64,000 nucleotides of DNA, taken from contig NZ_RBXT01000001.1 of the NCBI RefSeq assembly GCF_003635045.1, forward strand, positions 2,356,001-2,420,000, read 5' to 3'. How positions within the stretch are numbered: the first letter of the stretch is position 1; each line of letters starts with the position of its first letter. Positions 54,759 through 64,000 of this stretch are shown in pieces. The notes under the pieces are model-generated. The model saw only the letters and a program-made list of their open reading frames with translations. It did no database searches and was not told the origin of the DNA. Origin of the DNA: Terracoccus luteus. GTDB lineage: Bacteria; Actinomycetota; Actinomycetes; Actinomycetales; Dermatophilaceae. The position numbers and the translations under genes are program-made.

Positions 54759-56075
54759 TCAGCGCGGGTCGAGGAAGGCGGCCAGCGCGGCGACGTACAT
54801 CGGCACGTCGTGGGCGCCGCACAGCTCGCGGGCGCTGTGCATCGACAGCATCGGGGCACCGAAGTCGACGGTCGTGGCACCGGTGAGCGAGGAGGTCACC
54901 GGGCCCACCGTCGACCCGCAGGGCAGGTCGCTGCGGGTGACGAAGGTCTGCACGGGGACACCCGCCTGCTCGCAGGCGAGGCGGAAAGCGGCGGCGCCCA
55001 CGGCATCCGTCGCGTAGCGCAGGTTGGTGTTGACCTTGAGCACCGGGCCACCGTTCATCGCGATGCGGTGCATCGGCTCGTGGCGGTCGGCGTAGTTCGG
55101 GTGGGTCGCGTGCGCCATGTCGCCCGAGGCGATGACGGTGGCCGCGAGGGCGCGCCAGTAGTCCTCGCGCGTGCCCCCGCCGGCGGTGACGATGCGCTCG
55201 AGCACGGAGGGCAGCAGGGTCGAGGTCGCACCGCGCTCGCTGGTGCTGCCGATCTCCTCGTGGTCGAAGAGCACGAGCACCGGCACGTGGGCGGGCTCGG
55301 ACGCCGCGGCCCGCAGCAGCGCCCGCGTGCCCGCGTACGAGGTGGCGAGGTTGTCCAGCCGCGGGGCGGCGACGAGCTCACGCTCCAGGCCGATGCGGGC
55401 GGAGGGCTGCACGGGGTGGGTCATGACGTCGTAGGACAGGACGTCCTCGCGCTCGGCGCCGACCTGCTCGGCCAGGTAGGCGGTGACGTCGCCCGGCGCC
55501 TCCCCCAGCCCCCACAGCGGCACCATGTGCTGCTGACGGTTGAGCGAGAGCTCGTCGTTCTGGGTGCGGTCGAGGTGGATCGCCAGCTGGGCCACCCGCA
55601 GCAGCGGGTCGCGGTCGTGGAAGAGCCGGGTCGTCACCCCGTCGGCCGTGCGCACCGCGACCCGACCGGCGAGGCCGAGGTCGCGGTCGAGCCACGAGTT
55701 GAGGATCAGGCCACCGTAGGGCTCGACGGCGAGCATCTGCCAGCCGGCCTTGACGTGGTCGGCGTGCGGCTTGAGGCGCAGGTTGGGGCTGTCGGTGTGC
55801 GCGCCGACGACCCGGAAGCCGGCGGCCGGCCCGGCCCCGGCGGCGTGCGTCCCACGGGTGTCCCAGGCGATGAGCGAGCCGCCACGCAGCAGCAGGTGGG
55901 CCCCGGGCGCGGTCGGGAAGGGCTCGCGCTCGTCGAGCCGCACGAACCCCTCGGCCTCGAGGCGGGCCGCCGCCTGCTCGCACGCGTGGAACGGGGTCGG
56001 TGAGGCGTCGACGTAGTCGATGAGACCCTGCGCCTCGGTGTCGGAGTCGAAGCGGGGAGCGGAGCCGTCAGCCAT
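54759..56075 (-). CDS. M18-family aminopeptidase
   Basis: 438 residues. Zinc-dependent cytosolic peptidase of the DNPEP/Ape1 type that removes acidic or neutral N-terminal residues. Metal ligands: His in VVGAHTDSPNLRLKP (about 95), Asp in PRLDNLATSYA, Glu pair in LVLFDHEEIGSTSERGA (about 283) and a C-terminal His in MLSMHSARELCG (about 412). Length matches actinobacterial homologues. ATG 56075. It lies upstream of the S10 operon, with its own short stem after it. Confidence 0.94.
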   Translation of the reverse strand: MADGSAPRFDSDTEAQGLIDYVDASPTPFHACEQAAARLEAEGFVRLDEREPFPTAPGAHLLLRGGSLIAWDTRGTHAAGAGPAAGFRVVGAHTDSPNLRLKPHADHVKAGWQMLAVEPYGGLILNSWLDRDLGLAGRVAVRTADGVTTRLFHDRDPLLRVAQLAIHLDRTQNDELSLNRQQHMVPLWGLGEAPGDVTAYLAEQVGAEREDVLSYDVMTHPVQPSARIGLERELVAAPRLDNLATSYAGTRALLRAAASEPAHVPVLVLFDHEEIGSTSERGATSTLLPSVLERIVTAGGGTREDYWRALAATVIASGDMAHATHPNYADRHEPMHRIAMNGGPVLKVNTNLRYATDAVGAAAFRLACEQAGVPVQTFVTRSDLPCGSTVGPVTSSLTGATTVDFGAPMLSMHSARELCGAHDVPMYVAALAAFLDPR

Positions 56076-56129
56076 GCGGGCGACCCTACCCACGCCCCCT
56101 GGGACGCCTGCGGGTGGCACCATGCCTCG

Positions 56130-56870
56130 ATGCGACGCTCCGAGCTGGACGACACCCTCACCGGCCTGGCCTCCCGCGACCCGGAGGTGCGGGACGGTCG
56201 GGCGCTGCCGACGCTGCTCGCGGCGGTGCAGGCCGGCCTCGACGCCGACGACGCGGCCCACGTGGCGGCCGTGGCCCTGGAGCGGCTCGACCACCCCGAG
56301 ACGCAGGCGCGCACGTTCGCACCGCTCGTCATCGCCGCCCTCGTGGAGTCGGGTCGCTTCGACCCGACGTGGTGGCACCGCGTCGCGCGGTGGTGGGTCG
56401 GGGAGCACGACCTGCGCGGCCACGACGACGGCCTGGGCTGGCTGCACGCCGTGGCCCACGGCGCCGACCTCGTCGCGACGTGTGCGGCCGCCCGGGTCGT
56501 CGACCCCGGCGACCTGCTCGACGCCACGGTCGCGCGGTGCATCGAGCCGACCGACACCGTGTGGCGCGACCAGGAGGACGACCGCGTCGCCCACGCGCTC
56601 GTGCAGGTCGTGGCCCACCCGGACCTCACCGCCGACCGGCTCGTCGCGGGCCTGTCCCCCGTCCGCCGGATGTTCGAGAGCGGTGAGCCCGGCCCGGTCC
56701 CGGCGCCGGCGACCAACACGATGCACGTGCTGCGCTCCCTCGTCGTGGCCCTCGGTCAGCAGCCCCTCTGGGACGACGAGCCGGTGCGGGTGCCGCTCGC
56801 CGACGTCGCCGTGGCGGAGGCCTGCTCGCTGCTCGCTCTCGTCACGCCGTGGTCCTGGCGCCCGGCCTGA
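56130..56870 (+). CDS. DUF2785 family protein
   Basis: 246 residues, all-helical, no signal peptide. HDDGLGWLHAVAHGADLVATCAAARVV is the DUF2785 signature, with a DRVAHALVQVVAHPDLT repeat-like segment after it. Function unknown. The start may be leaderless (CACCAT, six bases, ATG). It overlaps the convergent siderophore-interacting protein gene by 29 bp at their 3' ends. Confidence 0.8.
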   Translation: MRRSELDDTLTGLASRDPEVRDGRALPTLLAAVQAGLDADDAAHVAAVALERLDHPETQARTFAPLVIAALVESGRFDPTWWHRVARWWVGEHDLRGHDDGLGWLHAVAHGADLVATCAAARVVDPGDLLDATVARCIEPTDTVWRDQEDDRVAHALVQVVAHPDLTADRLVAGLSPVRRMFESGEPGPVPAPATNTMHVLRSLVVALGQQPLWDDEPVRVPLADVAVAEACSLLALVTPWSWRPA

Positions 56871-57696
56871 CGGCGGACCCGGCGGCGGACGACGCGGACT
56901 CGGCGGCCGCGAGGTCGGACTTCCAGACCCGGAACGACTCCTCGGTGCGGCCGCGACGCCAGTAGCCCGAGATCGACGCGTCGGCGCGGGGCACCGCCCG
57001 CTCGCGCAGCAGGTACGGCCGGATGCCGTGCATGACCGTGCGCGCCTCACCGTGCACGAAGGCGTGCACCCGGCCGTCGCGCCAGGGCAGAGCGCGCACG
57101 GCGCTGACGAGGGCCCGCTCACGCGGGCGCCCGCCCGGCTCGTCGGTGTCGTCGCTCGCGGGGTGCGAGGTGATGCTGTCGTTGAGCCAGATGACCTCGA
57201 GGCCGTCGGGCGCGCCGAGCTCGACCTCGTGCTCACGGTGCGGCACCTCGAGCACGGCGTATCCCACGGCGTCCGCAGGCAGGGCCTGGACCGCGGCGCG
57301 GATGGCGGGCAGGGCCGACTCGTCGCCGACGAGCAGGTGCCAGTCCGCGGTGGGGTCGGGCCGGTAGCCGCCGCCGGGGCCACGGGCCTCGAGGCGGTCA
57401 CCGGGCCGGGCGCGGGCGGCCCAGGGACCGGCCACGCCCTCGTCGCCGTGCACGACGAACTCGACGGCGACCGTGCCGGCGGCGACGTCGGGGTCGAGGG
57501 CGGTGTAGGTGCGCACGACCGGCTCGTCGCCGTCCCCCGCCCCGGCGAAGACGAGCTTGACGTAACGGTCGGTGTCGGCGCTGCCCTCGAAGGCCGACAG
57601 GTCCTCGCTCGCGAACTCGACCCGCACCATTCCCGGGCTCACCGGTGAGGTGGTGGTGACGGTCAGGGCGGTGGTGCCGGGCACGGTGGTCCTCAC
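56842..57696 (-). CDS. Siderophore-interacting protein (FAD/NAD(P)H ferric reductase)
   Basis: 284 residues. Ferredoxin-reductase-like fold of the SIP/ViuB family that reduces ferric siderophores to release iron. FAD-binding VVRTYTALDPD replaces the usual RxYTxR motif. VEFVVHGDEGVAGPWAARARPGDRLEARGPGG follows, then HLLVGDESALPAIRAAVQALP for nucleotide binding, and a C-terminal SGYWRRGRTEESF. An IdeR/DtxR-like box sits 25-43 bp upstream of ATG 57696, fitting iron repression. No siderophore transporter is adjacent. Confidence 0.9.
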   Translation of the reverse strand: MRTTVPGTTALTVTTTSPVSPGMVRVEFASEDLSAFEGSADTDRYVKLVFAGAGDGDEPVVRTYTALDPDVAAGTVAVEFVVHGDEGVAGPWAARARPGDRLEARGPGGGYRPDPTADWHLLVGDESALPAIRAAVQALPADAVGYAVLEVPHREHEVELGAPDGLEVIWLNDSITSHPASDDTDEPGGRPRERALVSAVRALPWRDGRVHAFVHGEARTVMHGIRPYLLRERAVPRADASISGYWRRGRTEESFRVWKSDLAAAESASSAAGSAVRPGARTTA

Positions 57697-57720
57697 GGGT
57701 CTGCGGTCACCCCCGAGGCG

Positions 57721-57739
57721 GCCGGTAAGGCGACCCTAA
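57721..57739 (-). promoter_or_regulatory. IdeR/DtxR-like iron box
   Basis: On the minus strand TTAGGGTCGCCTTACCGGC; I count 12 of 19 matches to the DtxR/IdeR consensus as I remember it, with both core TTAGG and CTTACC halves recognisable. Confidence 0.55.
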
Positions 57740-57820
57740 CAAACGACCCGGGCACTCTCCCCCACCCCGGTCTGCGCGCGATCCCGCCCCGGCCGACGTC
57801 GTCCGGGTGGATCATCAGGC

Positions 57821-58651
57821 ATGGGCGACGACGGTGACCGGCAGGCGGGTGTGGCGCGACTCTTCGACCAGCTGGCCGAGGTCTACGACCAGGGCGGGGT
57901 GCCGTTCTTCCGGCCGATCGCCGGGCGGCTGGTCGCGCTGCTGGCGCCGCAGCCCGGCGAAGAGGCCCTCGACGTCGGCTGTGGACGCGGAGCGGTGACC
58001 CTCCGACTGTGCGACGCGGTCGCACCCGGGGGCCGCGTGGTCGGCGTCGACCTGTCGGCCGCCATGGTCGAGCTGCTGCGTCGGGATGCCTCCCGGAGCG
58101 GTGTGACCGACCTCGACCTGCTCGTCGGTGATGCCGCCGACGTCGGTCTGGCGCCGTCGAGCTTCGACCTCGTCACGGCCTCGTTGGTGCTCTTCTTCAG
58201 CCCCGACCCCGCCGCCACGCTGACGCAGTGGGTGTCGCTGCTGAAGCCGGGAGGACGCATCGGCCTCACCACGTTCGGTGGGCGCGACGCCGTCTGGAGC
58301 GAGGTCGACGACCTCTTCACGCCCCACCTGCCGCCGGCCCTGCTCGACCCGCGGACCACGGGAGTGGACAGCCCCTTCGCGAGCACCGCCGGCCTCGAGG
58401 CCCTCGTCGTGCGCTGTGGCGCCGCCACCGTGCGGTCACGGCTCGAGCGCGTGGAGCTCACACTGCCGGACGCCGCCGCGTGGCGGGCGTGGACGATGAG
58501 CGTCGGTCAGCGGGCGATGTGGGCCGCCGTGCCGGAGACGGAGCGGGAGTCGCTCTTCGCCGCGGCCACCACGCTGCTCGAGCGGGCGCGCGGCGGGGAC
58601 GGCCTGATCCGGCTCGGCCAGGACGTGCGCTACACGGTGGCGTCCCGCTGA
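57821..58651 (+). CDS. Class I SAM-dependent methyltransferase
   Basis: 276 residues. Rossmann-fold methyltransferase: motif I ALDVGCGRGAVTLRL (about 49-63), Asp in VVGVDLSAAMVELLRR, motif III LLVGDAADVGLAPSSFDLVTASLVLFF and LLKPGGRIGLTTFG. UbiE/Methyltransf_11-like; substrate not predictable. It is divergent from the siderophore-interacting protein gene and convergent with tuf. Confidence 0.88.
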   Translation: MGDDGDRQAGVARLFDQLAEVYDQGGVPFFRPIAGRLVALLAPQPGEEALDVGCGRGAVTLRLCDAVAPGGRVVGVDLSAAMVELLRRDASRSGVTDLDLLVGDAADVGLAPSSFDLVTASLVLFFSPDPAATLTQWVSLLKPGGRIGLTTFGGRDAVWSEVDDLFTPHLPPALLDPRTTGVDSPFASTAGLEALVVRCGAATVRSRLERVELTLPDAAAWRAWTMSVGQRAMWAAVPETERESLFAAATTLLERARGGDGLIRLGQDVRYTVASR

Positions 58652-58705
58652 GGCGACCGACCGGCATCCGGCCCGGGCGACCGCCCCACCGCTCGGGCAC
58701 GCGGA

Positions 58706-58737
58706 AGGGCCCGCCCCGCCGAAGCGGAACGGGCCCT
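58706..58737. terminator. Bidirectional terminator between methyltransferase and tuf
   Basis: agggcccg ... cgggccct (58706-58713, 58730-58737), with an inner ccgc-cgaa-gcgg stem closed by a stable CGAA tetraloop. It lies 38 bp past the tuf stop on the minus strand. Confidence 0.75.
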
Positions 58738-58775
58738 GCCGATGGTGCTGGTGCCGACCCGAGGGCCGGCTCAGA

Positions 58776-59972
58776 TCACTTGAGGATCTTGGTGACGCGA
58801 CCGGCGCCGACCGTACGGCCACCCTCACGGATGGCGAACTTGAGGCCGTCCTCCATGGCGATGGGCTGGATCAGCTCGACGACCATGTCGGTGTTGTCAC
58901 CGGGCATGACCATCTCGGTGCCCTCGGGCAGGTGCACGACACCCGTGACGTCCGTCGTACGGAAGTAGAACTGCGGACGGTAGTTGTCGTAGAACGGCGT
59001 GTGACGGCCGCCCTCGTCCTTGCTCAGGATGTAGACCTGCGCCTCGAAGTCCGTGTGCGGGGTGATCGAACCCGGCTTGACGATGACCTGGCCGCGCTCG
59101 ACGTCCTCGCGCTTCGTGCCACGGAGCAGGAGACCGACGTTCTCACCGGCACGACCCTCGTCGAGCAGCTTGCGGAACATCTCGACACCGGTGACGGTCG
59201 TCTTGGCCGGCGGGCCGGTGTGGATGCCGACGATCTCGATCTCCTCGTTGACCTTGAGGACACCGCGCTCGATGCGGCCGGTCACGACGGTGCCACGACC
59301 GGTGATCGTGAAGACGTCCTCGACGGGCATGAGGAACGGCTTGTCGATGTCGCGCTCGGGCTCCGGGATGGCCGTGTCGACGGCGTCCATGAGGTCGAGG
59401 ACCGACTGGCCCCACTCGGCGTCGCCCTCGAGGGCCTTGAGCGCCGAGACCTTGACGACGGGGAGGTCGTCACCGGGGAACTCGTACTGCGAGAGGAGCT
59501 CACGGACCTCCATCTCGACGAGCTCGAGGATCTCCTCGTCGTCGACCATGTCGGCCTTGTTGAGCGCCACGACGATGTAGGGGACGCCGACCTGGCGGGC
59601 CAGGAGGACGTGCTCCTTCGTCTGCGGCATGGGACCGTCGGTGGCGGCAACCACGAGGATCGCGCCGTCCATCTGGGCCGCACCGGTGATCATGTTCTTC
59701 ACGTAGTCGGCGTGGCCGGGGCAGTCGACGTGCGCGTAGTGACGACCCTCGGTCTGGTACTCGATGTGAGCGATCGAGATCGTGATGCCGCGCTGGCGCT
59801 CCTCGGGGGCCTTGTCGATGTCCTCGAACGCGAACTGGGGGTTCAGGTCGGGGTACTTGTCGTGCAGAACCTTGGAAATCGCAGCCGTCAGCGTCGTCTT
59901 GCCGTGGTCGATGTGACCGATGGTGCCGATGTTGACGTGCGGCTTGGTCCGCTCGAACTTTGCCTTCGCCAC
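58776..59972 (-). CDS. tuf: Elongation factor Tu
   Basis: 398 residues. GTPase delivering aminoacyl-tRNA. P-loop GHIDHGKTT (about 19-27), G3 [12 protein letters not shown]4 NKADM. Domain II/III motifs [13 protein letters not shown] and [11 protein letters not shown] are present. GTG start with GAGGAGG upstream. It is last gene of the str operon, 104 bp after fusA. Confidence 0.98.
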   Translation of the reverse strand: MAKAKFERTKPHVNIGTIGHIDHGKTTLTAAISKVLHDKYPDLNPQFAFEDIDKAPEERQRGITISIAHIEYQTEGRHYAHVDCPGHADYVKNMITGAAQMDGAILVVAATDGPMPQTKEHVLLARQVGVPYIVVALNKADMVDDEEILELVEMEVRELLSQYEFPGDDLPVVKVSALKALEGDAEWGQSVLDLMDAVDTAIPEPERDIDKPFLMPVEDVFTITGRGTVVTGRIERGVLKVNEEIEIVGIHTGPPAKTTVTGVEMFRKLLDEGRAGENVGLLLRGTKREDVERGQVIVKPGSITPHTDFEAQVYILSKDEGGRHTPFYDNYRPQFYFRTTDVTGVVHLPEGTEMVMPGDNTDMVVELIQPIAMEDGLKFAIREGGRTVGAGRVTKILK

Positions 59973-60076
59973 TGTGGGTCCTCCTCAGGACTTATGTGTG
60001 TGGTGCCGTACGACCAGGGCAGGACGTGGCGGCTGTGGGTGGATTCCGATGGAAGAGACTACGGGATGTCCCGCAG

Positions 60077-62194
60077 TCACTCGCCCCGGGTCTTCTTGAT
60101 GATCTCCTCGGCGACCGCCTTGGGGACCTCTGCGTAGGAGTCGAACTCCATCGAGTAGTTGGCGCGTCCCTGGGTCTTGGACCGCAAGTCGCCGACGTAC
60201 CCGAACATCTCCGACAGCGGGACGAGGCCCTTGACGACCTTGGCGCCGCTGATGTCCTCCATGGCCTGGATCTGGCCACGGCGGGAGTTGATGTCACCGA
60301 TGACGTCGCCCATGTAGTCCTCGGGCGTACGGACCTCGACGGCCATCATCGGCTCGAGCAGCACGGGGTCGGCCTTGCGGATGGCCTCCTTGAGGACCAT
60401 CGAGCCGGCGATCTTGAACGCCATCTCCGAGGAGTCGACGTCGTGGTAGCCACCGTCGACGAGCGTGGCCTTGATGCCCACGAGGGGGTAGCCGGCCAGC
60501 ACGCCGTACTGCATGGCGTCCTGGATGCCGGCGTCGACCGACGGGATGTACTCGCGCGGCACGCGGCCACCGGTGACGGCGTTGACGAACTCGTACATCG
60601 AGCCGTCCTCGGTCTCACCCAGCGGCTCGAAGCTGACCTGGACCTTGGCGAACTGGCCCGAGCCACCGGTCTGCTTCTTGTGGGTGTAGTCGTACTTGAG
60701 GACGGGACGACGGATCGTCTCGCGGTAGGCCACCTGCGGCTTGCCGACGTTGGCCTCGACCTTGAACTCGCGCTTCATGCGGTCGACGAGGATGTCGAGG
60801 TGCAGCTCGCCCATGCCGGCGATGATCGTCTGGCCGGTGTCCTCGTCGTGGTGCACCTGGAAGGTGGGGTCCTCGGCCGAGAGCTTCTGGATGGCCGTGC
60901 CCAGCTTCTCCTGGTCGCCCTTCGTCTTGGGCTCGATGGCGACCTGGATGACGGGGTCGGGGAAGGTCATCGACTCGAGCACGATCTGCTCGTTGACGTC
61001 CGACAGCGTGTCGCCCGTCGTCGTGTCCTTGAGGCCGATGGCCGCGTAGATGTGGCCGGCCATGGCGTCCTCGACCGGGTTCTCCTTGTTGGCGTGCATC
61101 TGGAAGAGCTTCCCGATGCGCTCCTTGCGACCCTTCGTCGAGTTCACGACGCTCGTGCCCGAGCTGATGTGGCCCGAGTACACGCGGATGAAGGTCAGCG
61201 TGCCGAAGAACGGGTGCGTCGCGACCTTGAAGGCGAGGGCCGAGAACGGCTCGTCCTTGCTCGGCTTGCGCGTCAGCTCGACCTCCTCGTTGCCCGGCTT
61301 GTGGCCGATCATCGGGGGGACGTCGAGCGGGCTCGGCAGGTAGTCGACGACGGCGTCGAGCATCGGCTGCACGCCGCGGTTCTTGAAGGCGGAGCCACAG
61401 AACACCGGGTAGAGGTCGGAGTTGACCGTGAGCTTGCGGATACCCGCCTTGAGCTCGTCGGTCGTGAGCTCCTCGCCACCGAGGTACTTCTCCATGAGCT
61501 CGTCGTCGGCCTCGGCGACGCGCTCGACGAGGGCCGTGCGGTACTCCTCGGCCTTGGCCAGCATGTCGGCGGGGATCTCGGCGATCTCGTACTTGGCACC
61601 CATGGTCACGTCGCCCTTGGCGTCGCCGGGCCACACGAGGGCACGCATGTAGAGCAGGTCGATGACGCCGAGGAAGTCGTTCTCGGCACCGATCGGCAGC
61701 TGCATGACGAGCGGCTCCGCACCGAGGCGGTCCTTGATCGTCTGCACCGTGAAGTAGAAGTCCGCGCCGAGCTTGTCCATCTTGTTGACGAAGCAGATGC
61801 GCGGCACGTCGTACTTGTCGGCCTGGCGCCACACCGTCTCGGACTGCGGCTCGACACCCTCCTTGCCGTCGAACACCGCGACGGCACCGTCGAGGACGCG
61901 CAGCGAGCGCTCCACCTCGACCGTGAAGTCGACGTGCCCGGGGGTGTCGATGATGTTGATCTGGGTGCCCTCCCAGAAGGAGGTCACGGCGGCAGACGTG
62001 ATCGTGATGCCGCGCTCCTTCTCCTGCTCCATCCAGTCGGTCGTCGACGCACCGTCGTGGGTCTCACCGATCTTGTGGTTGACACCGGTGTAGAAGAGGA
62101 TGCGCTCCGTCACCGTGGTCTTGCCAGCGTCGATGTGCGCCATGATGCCGATGTTGCGGACCTTCTTGAGGTCCGTCAGGACGTCGAGTGCCAC
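60077..62194 (-). CDS. fusA: Elongation factor G
   Basis: 705 residues. Translocation GTPase. [19 protein letters not shown] (about 21-39), [35 protein letters not shown], and domain [29 protein letters not shown]. Normal length, no resistance-type change obvious. GTG start. A GGATGCC hairpin stands between rpsG and this gene. Confidence 0.98.
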   Translation of the reverse strand: MALDVLTDLKKVRNIGIMAHIDAGKTTVTERILFYTGVNHKIGETHDGASTTDWMEQEKERGITITSAAVTSFWEGTQINIIDTPGHVDFTVEVERSLRVLDGAVAVFDGKEGVEPQSETVWRQADKYDVPRICFVNKMDKLGADFYFTVQTIKDRLGAEPLVMQLPIGAENDFLGVIDLLYMRALVWPGDAKGDVTMGAKYEIAEIPADMLAKAEEYRTALVERVAEADDELMEKYLGGEELTTDELKAGIRKLTVNSDLYPVFCGSAFKNRGVQPMLDAVVDYLPSPLDVPPMIGHKPGNEEVELTRKPSKDEPFSALAFKVATHPFFGTLTFIRVYSGHISSGTSVVNSTKGRKERIGKLFQMHANKENPVEDAMAGHIYAAIGLKDTTTGDTLSDVNEQIVLESMTFPDPVIQVAIEPKTKGDQEKLGTAIQKLSAEDPTFQVHHDEDTGQTIIAGMGELHLDILVDRMKREFKVEANVGKPQVAYRETIRRPVLKYDYTHKKQTGGSGQFAKVQVSFEPLGETEDGSMYEFVNAVTGGRVPREYIPSVDAGIQDAMQYGVLAGYPLVGIKATLVDGGYHDVDSSEMAFKIAGSMVLKEAIRKADPVLLEPMMAVEVRTPEDYMGDVIGDINSRRGQIQAMEDISGAKVVKGLVPLSEMFGYVGDLRSKTQGRANYSMEFDSYAEVPKAVAEEIIKKTRGE

Positions 62195-62240
62195 TTGAGG
62201 TTTCTCGTCTCAGTCGTCGTGGAGTGTTCTGGGTCCCGGG

Positions 62241-62272
62241 CGGATGCCGGTGAGCGGGCTCACCGGCATCCG
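62241..62272 (-). terminator. Repeated-type hairpin between rpsG and fusA
   Basis: cggatgccggtgag and ctcaccggcatccg (62241-62254, 62259-62272), loop cggg, continued outward by several further pairs. It lies 16 nt past the rpsG stop. Compared with the rpsD hairpin at 35064, the G:C pair in the middle is T:A here, a compensated change. Confidence 0.7.
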
Positions 62273-62288
62273 TCCCGGACCGCCGGGG

Positions 62289-62759
62289 TCACCAGCGGTA
62301 GTGCGCGAAGGCCTTGTTCGACTCGGCCATCTTGTGGGTGTCCTCACGGCGCTTGACCGCGGCACCGAGGCCGTTGCTCGCGTCGAGGATCTCGTTCATG
62401 AGGCGCTCGGTCATCGTCTTCTCGCGACGCTGCCGCGAGTAGCCGACGAGCCAGCGCAGCGCGAGGGTCGTCGAGCGGTTCGGCTTGACCTCGATCGGCA
62501 CCTGGTAGGTCGCGCCACCGACGCGGCGGCTCTTGACCTCCATGGCCGGCTTGACGTTGTCGAGCGCACGCTTCAGCGAGGCGACGGGGTCGGTGCCGGT
62601 CTTCGCGCGGACGCCCTCGAGGGCGCCGTAGACGATGGTCTCGGCGATCGACTTCTTGCCGTCGAGCAGGATCTTGTTGACGAGCTGCGTGACCAGCGGG
62701 CTGCTGTAGACCGGGTCGACGACGAGCGCGCGCTTCGGAGCGGGTCCCTTACGAGGCAT
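62289..62759 (-). CDS. rpsG: 30S ribosomal protein S7
   Basis: 156 residues. [20 protein letters not shown], then [33 protein letters not shown], and C-terminal [15 protein letters not shown]. Head-assembly initiator; represses the str operon in E. coli. One bp after rpsL. Confidence 0.98.
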   Translation of the reverse strand: MPRKGPAPKRALVVDPVYSSPLVTQLVNKILLDGKKSIAETIVYGALEGVRAKTGTDPVASLKRALDNVKPAMEVKSRRVGGATYQVPIEVKPNRSTTLALRWLVGYSRQRREKTMTERLMNEILDASNGLGAAVKRREDTHKMAESNKAFAHYRW

Positions 62760-62760
62760 A

Positions 62761-63135
62761 TCAGCGCTTCTCCTTCTTGGCGCCGTACAGGCTGCGGGCC
62801 TGCTTGCGGTTCTTCACGCCCTGCGTGTCGAGCGTGCCGCGGACGATCTTGTAGCGGACACCCGGGAGGTCCTTCACACGACCGCCACGCACGAGCACGA
62901 TCGAGTGCTCCTGCAGGTTGTGGCCGACGCCGGGGATGTAGGCCGTGACCTCCATGCCGCTGGACAGGCGCACGCGGGCGACCTTGCGCAGCGCCGAGTT
63001 CGGCTTCTTGGGGGTGGTGGTGTACACGCGGGTGCACACGCCGCGGCGCTGGGGCGAACCCTTGAGCGCCGGGGTCTTGGCCTTCGTGGCCTTGTCCTGG
63101 CGGCCCTTGCGGACCAGCTGGTTGATGGTAGGCAA
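62761..63135 (-). CDS. rpsL: 30S ribosomal protein S12
   Basis: 124 residues, decoding-centre protein. The start codon is TTG at 63135 (TTGCCTACC), preceded by GGAG; the protein begins [11 protein letters not shown], as in other actinobacterial S12. [13 protein letters not shown] keeps Lys43, and [11 protein letters not shown] keeps Lys88, the wild-type residues at the main streptomycin-resistance positions. First gene of the str operon. Confidence 0.97.
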   Translation of the reverse strand: MPTINQLVRKGRQDKATKAKTPALKGSPQRRGVCTRVYTTTPKKPNSALRKVARVRLSSGMEVTAYIPGVGHNLQEHSIVLVRGGRVKDLPGVRYKIVRGTLDTQGVKNRKQARSLYGAKKEKR

Positions 63136-63548
63136 CCTGACTCCGTATGTGTTGCGGTCGGTCGGTCGTCCGGATGGACGGCTCCTTGGCTGTTCGGCGC
63201 GACCCCCGAGGTCGGGTGTGTCGCGGCCGGTGCTCTCCCCTGCACTCCCACGTCCGTGAGGACGGGACGCCCGGCGAGAGGTGTGCCCCGGCTGCGGTGA
63301 TGTCGTCTGCCGCGAGGCGGTCGGACAGGGCACCGTGGTGGCCGTGGGCGCATGACTGAGGGCGTGCCTCAGACACAGTGTTCAAGCGTACCGGCGGGCC
63401 TGTCGGCCACCAAATCGGTCATGGGCCGCCACCGGGGTCGCGATCGGCCCGGACCACGCCTTCACCGCCGTCACCCCCTGCACAACGCACGAGGATGCCG
63501 TTCCATGCCCGTCGGGCGGCAAAGGGCGGCAACGGGCGGTGGTGCGGC
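63136..63548 (-). promoter_or_regulatory. str operon promoter and long rpsL leader
   Basis: 413 bp without a gene. Promoter: TTGGTG (63408-63413), 17-bp spacer, TACGCT (63385-63390), +1 near 63378, so the rpsL leader is about 243 nt. It carries a ctgagg/cctcag stem just after +1 (63356-63372) and the 30-bp block shared with the S10 leader (63200-63229). Beyond the promoter, 63414-63548 holds only GC-rich short repeats of gggcggcaa near 63511-63540. Confidence 0.65.
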
Positions 63549-64000
63549 TCAGCCGAGGCGCCAGTCGCCCGCGTACATGTGCAGGACGGGCAGGCCGAGC
63601 TTCTCGCGGGCCTTGGAGGCCCAGTCGGTGTGGAAGGTGTCCTCGACGGCGTGCGGCTCGGTGACGACGACGACCTCGCGGGCGCCGAGGCGGCCGACCT
63701 CCTCGAGCAGGGTCGGCATCGGGTCGTCCGCGGTGATCTCACCGGTGGCGGCGACGTCGTGCGACGCGAACTCGGCGAGGGTCGTGGCGAGCGCCTGCTC
63801 GGCGTCGGCGTGCGCCTCCTGCCGGTCGACGGGGCGCAGGCTGTCGAGGGCCTCGCGCATCTCGAAGAGGCTGAGGTGGTCGAGGAAGCTCGAGAGCACG
63901 TGTCGGTCGGTGTCGGCCGGGACGAGGACGCGGTAGGTCGCCTCCTCCTGCTGGTGCAGGGAGACGATGCGCTCGACGTCGACGGGCTTGAGGGCCTCCT
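63549..64000 (-). CDS. Unrecognised conserved protein, 5' end beyond window
   Basis: Only the C-terminal 149 residues are visible; the frame is open to the right edge. The readable part runs VERIVSLHQQEEATYRVLVP, then a helical stretch LSSFLDHLSLFEMREALDSL, and ends REVVVVTEPHAVEDTFHTDWASKAREKLG with LPVLHMYAGDWRLG. The alternating strand/helix pattern (VVVVTEPHA; LPVLHMYAG) recalls universal-stress-type nucleotide-binding folds, but I do not recognise the family. It is followed by the str operon on the same strand. Confidence 0.7.
   Translation of the reverse strand, partial: EALKPVDVERIVSLHQQEEATYRVLVPADTDRHVLSSFLDHLSLFEMREALDSLRPVDRQEAHADAEQALATTLAEFASHDVAATGEITADDPMPTLLEEVGRLGAREVVVVTEPHAVEDTFHTDWASKAREKLGLPVLHMYAGDWRLG

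Noticed and set aside
56076-57401. Long open frame continuing upstream of the M18 aminopeptidase on the minus strand
   Set aside because: It is an antisense or shadow frame over the DUF2785 and siderophore-interacting protein genes, caused by high G+C. The M18 protein begins at 56075 with the conserved N-terminus.
60062-60073. Palindrome cggga-tg-tcccg between fusA and tuf as a terminator
   Set aside because: Five-base stem with a 2-nt loop inside an operon; too weak to claim.
63135-63135. TTG start of rpsL as a sign of a broken gene
   Set aside because: S12 from this codon has the exact standard 124-residue length, and TTG starts for rpsL are known in actinobacteria such as mycobacteria.
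63511-63540. Repeats of gggcggcaa next to the partial gene at the right edge
   Set aside because: Three short imperfect copies in GC-rich sequence, with no spacers or symmetry; not a CRISPR or recognised element.

Overview
The window is about 72% G+C chromosomal DNA from an actinomycete. A WhiB protein, an extended L17, TTG-started rpsL, many leaderless promoters and an actinobacterial-style ribosomal cluster all fit. Protein similarity by eye points to Micrococcales, most likely Intrasporangiaceae (Janibacter/Knoellia/Terrabacter/Phycicoccus type); that family call is inference. I see no tRNA, rRNA, CRISPR array, prophage or insertion sequence.

Left part, 1-15 kb: housekeeping genes. These are ychF, a TesB-like thioesterase, rmuC, ispH, xseA-xseB, a DUF4245 membrane protein and glpX translationally coupled to a PfkB sugar kinase. 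Then come an AglEFG-like alpha-glucoside ABC importer without its own ATPase, class I fumarase and a beta-carbonic-anhydrase-like protein. Several of these have a -10 box six or seven bases before the start codon, that is, leaderless mRNAs.

15-33 kb: glmM, rpsI-rplM, an ArsR-type regulator with a 16-bp perfect palindrome over its own start codon, an aldo/keto reductase and a 1934-residue secreted amylopullulanase (two GH13 catalytic units and three repeated carbohydrate-binding-like modules). These are followed by a CarH/LitR-like MerR regulator with a degenerate B12 site, whiB, an in-frame nitronate monooxygenase-YbaK fusion, an ABC-F ATPase, a lipoprotein coupled to truA, and an AMIN-like secreted protein. 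The amylopullulanase and the alpha-glucoside importer together form a starch/maltodextrin utilisation theme.

33-54 kb: the alpha, spc and S10 ribosomal operons, all on the minus strand: rplQ-rpoA-rpsD-rpsK-rpsM-rpmJ-infA, then map-adk-secY-rplO ... rplN, rpsQ ... rpsJ. The usual map-infA adjacency is broken by a 4.4-kb accessory block. It carries a serine hydrolase, a HIT-like protein, a membrane protein preceded by a 14-codon leaderless uORF, and a divergent GntR/membrane-protein pair.

54-64 kb: M18 aminopeptidase, a DUF2785 protein, a siderophore-interacting flavoprotein with an IdeR/DtxR-like iron box, a methyltransferase, then the str operon (tuf, fusA, rpsG, rpsL) and the 3' part of an unrecognised gene running off the right edge.

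The least explained signals are non-coding. (i) A 30-bp block shared by the long leaders of the S10 and str operons. (ii) Two nearly identical hairpins with a compensatory base change, just downstream of rpsD and rpsG inside their operons. (iii) About fifty dispersed copies of GGATGCC(G), often forcing rare codons and also building those hairpins. (iv) Five 12-bp repeats between the thioesterase and ychF. (v) A divergent promoter pair whose two -35 boxes sit in one palindrome and whose two start codons are both at +1.
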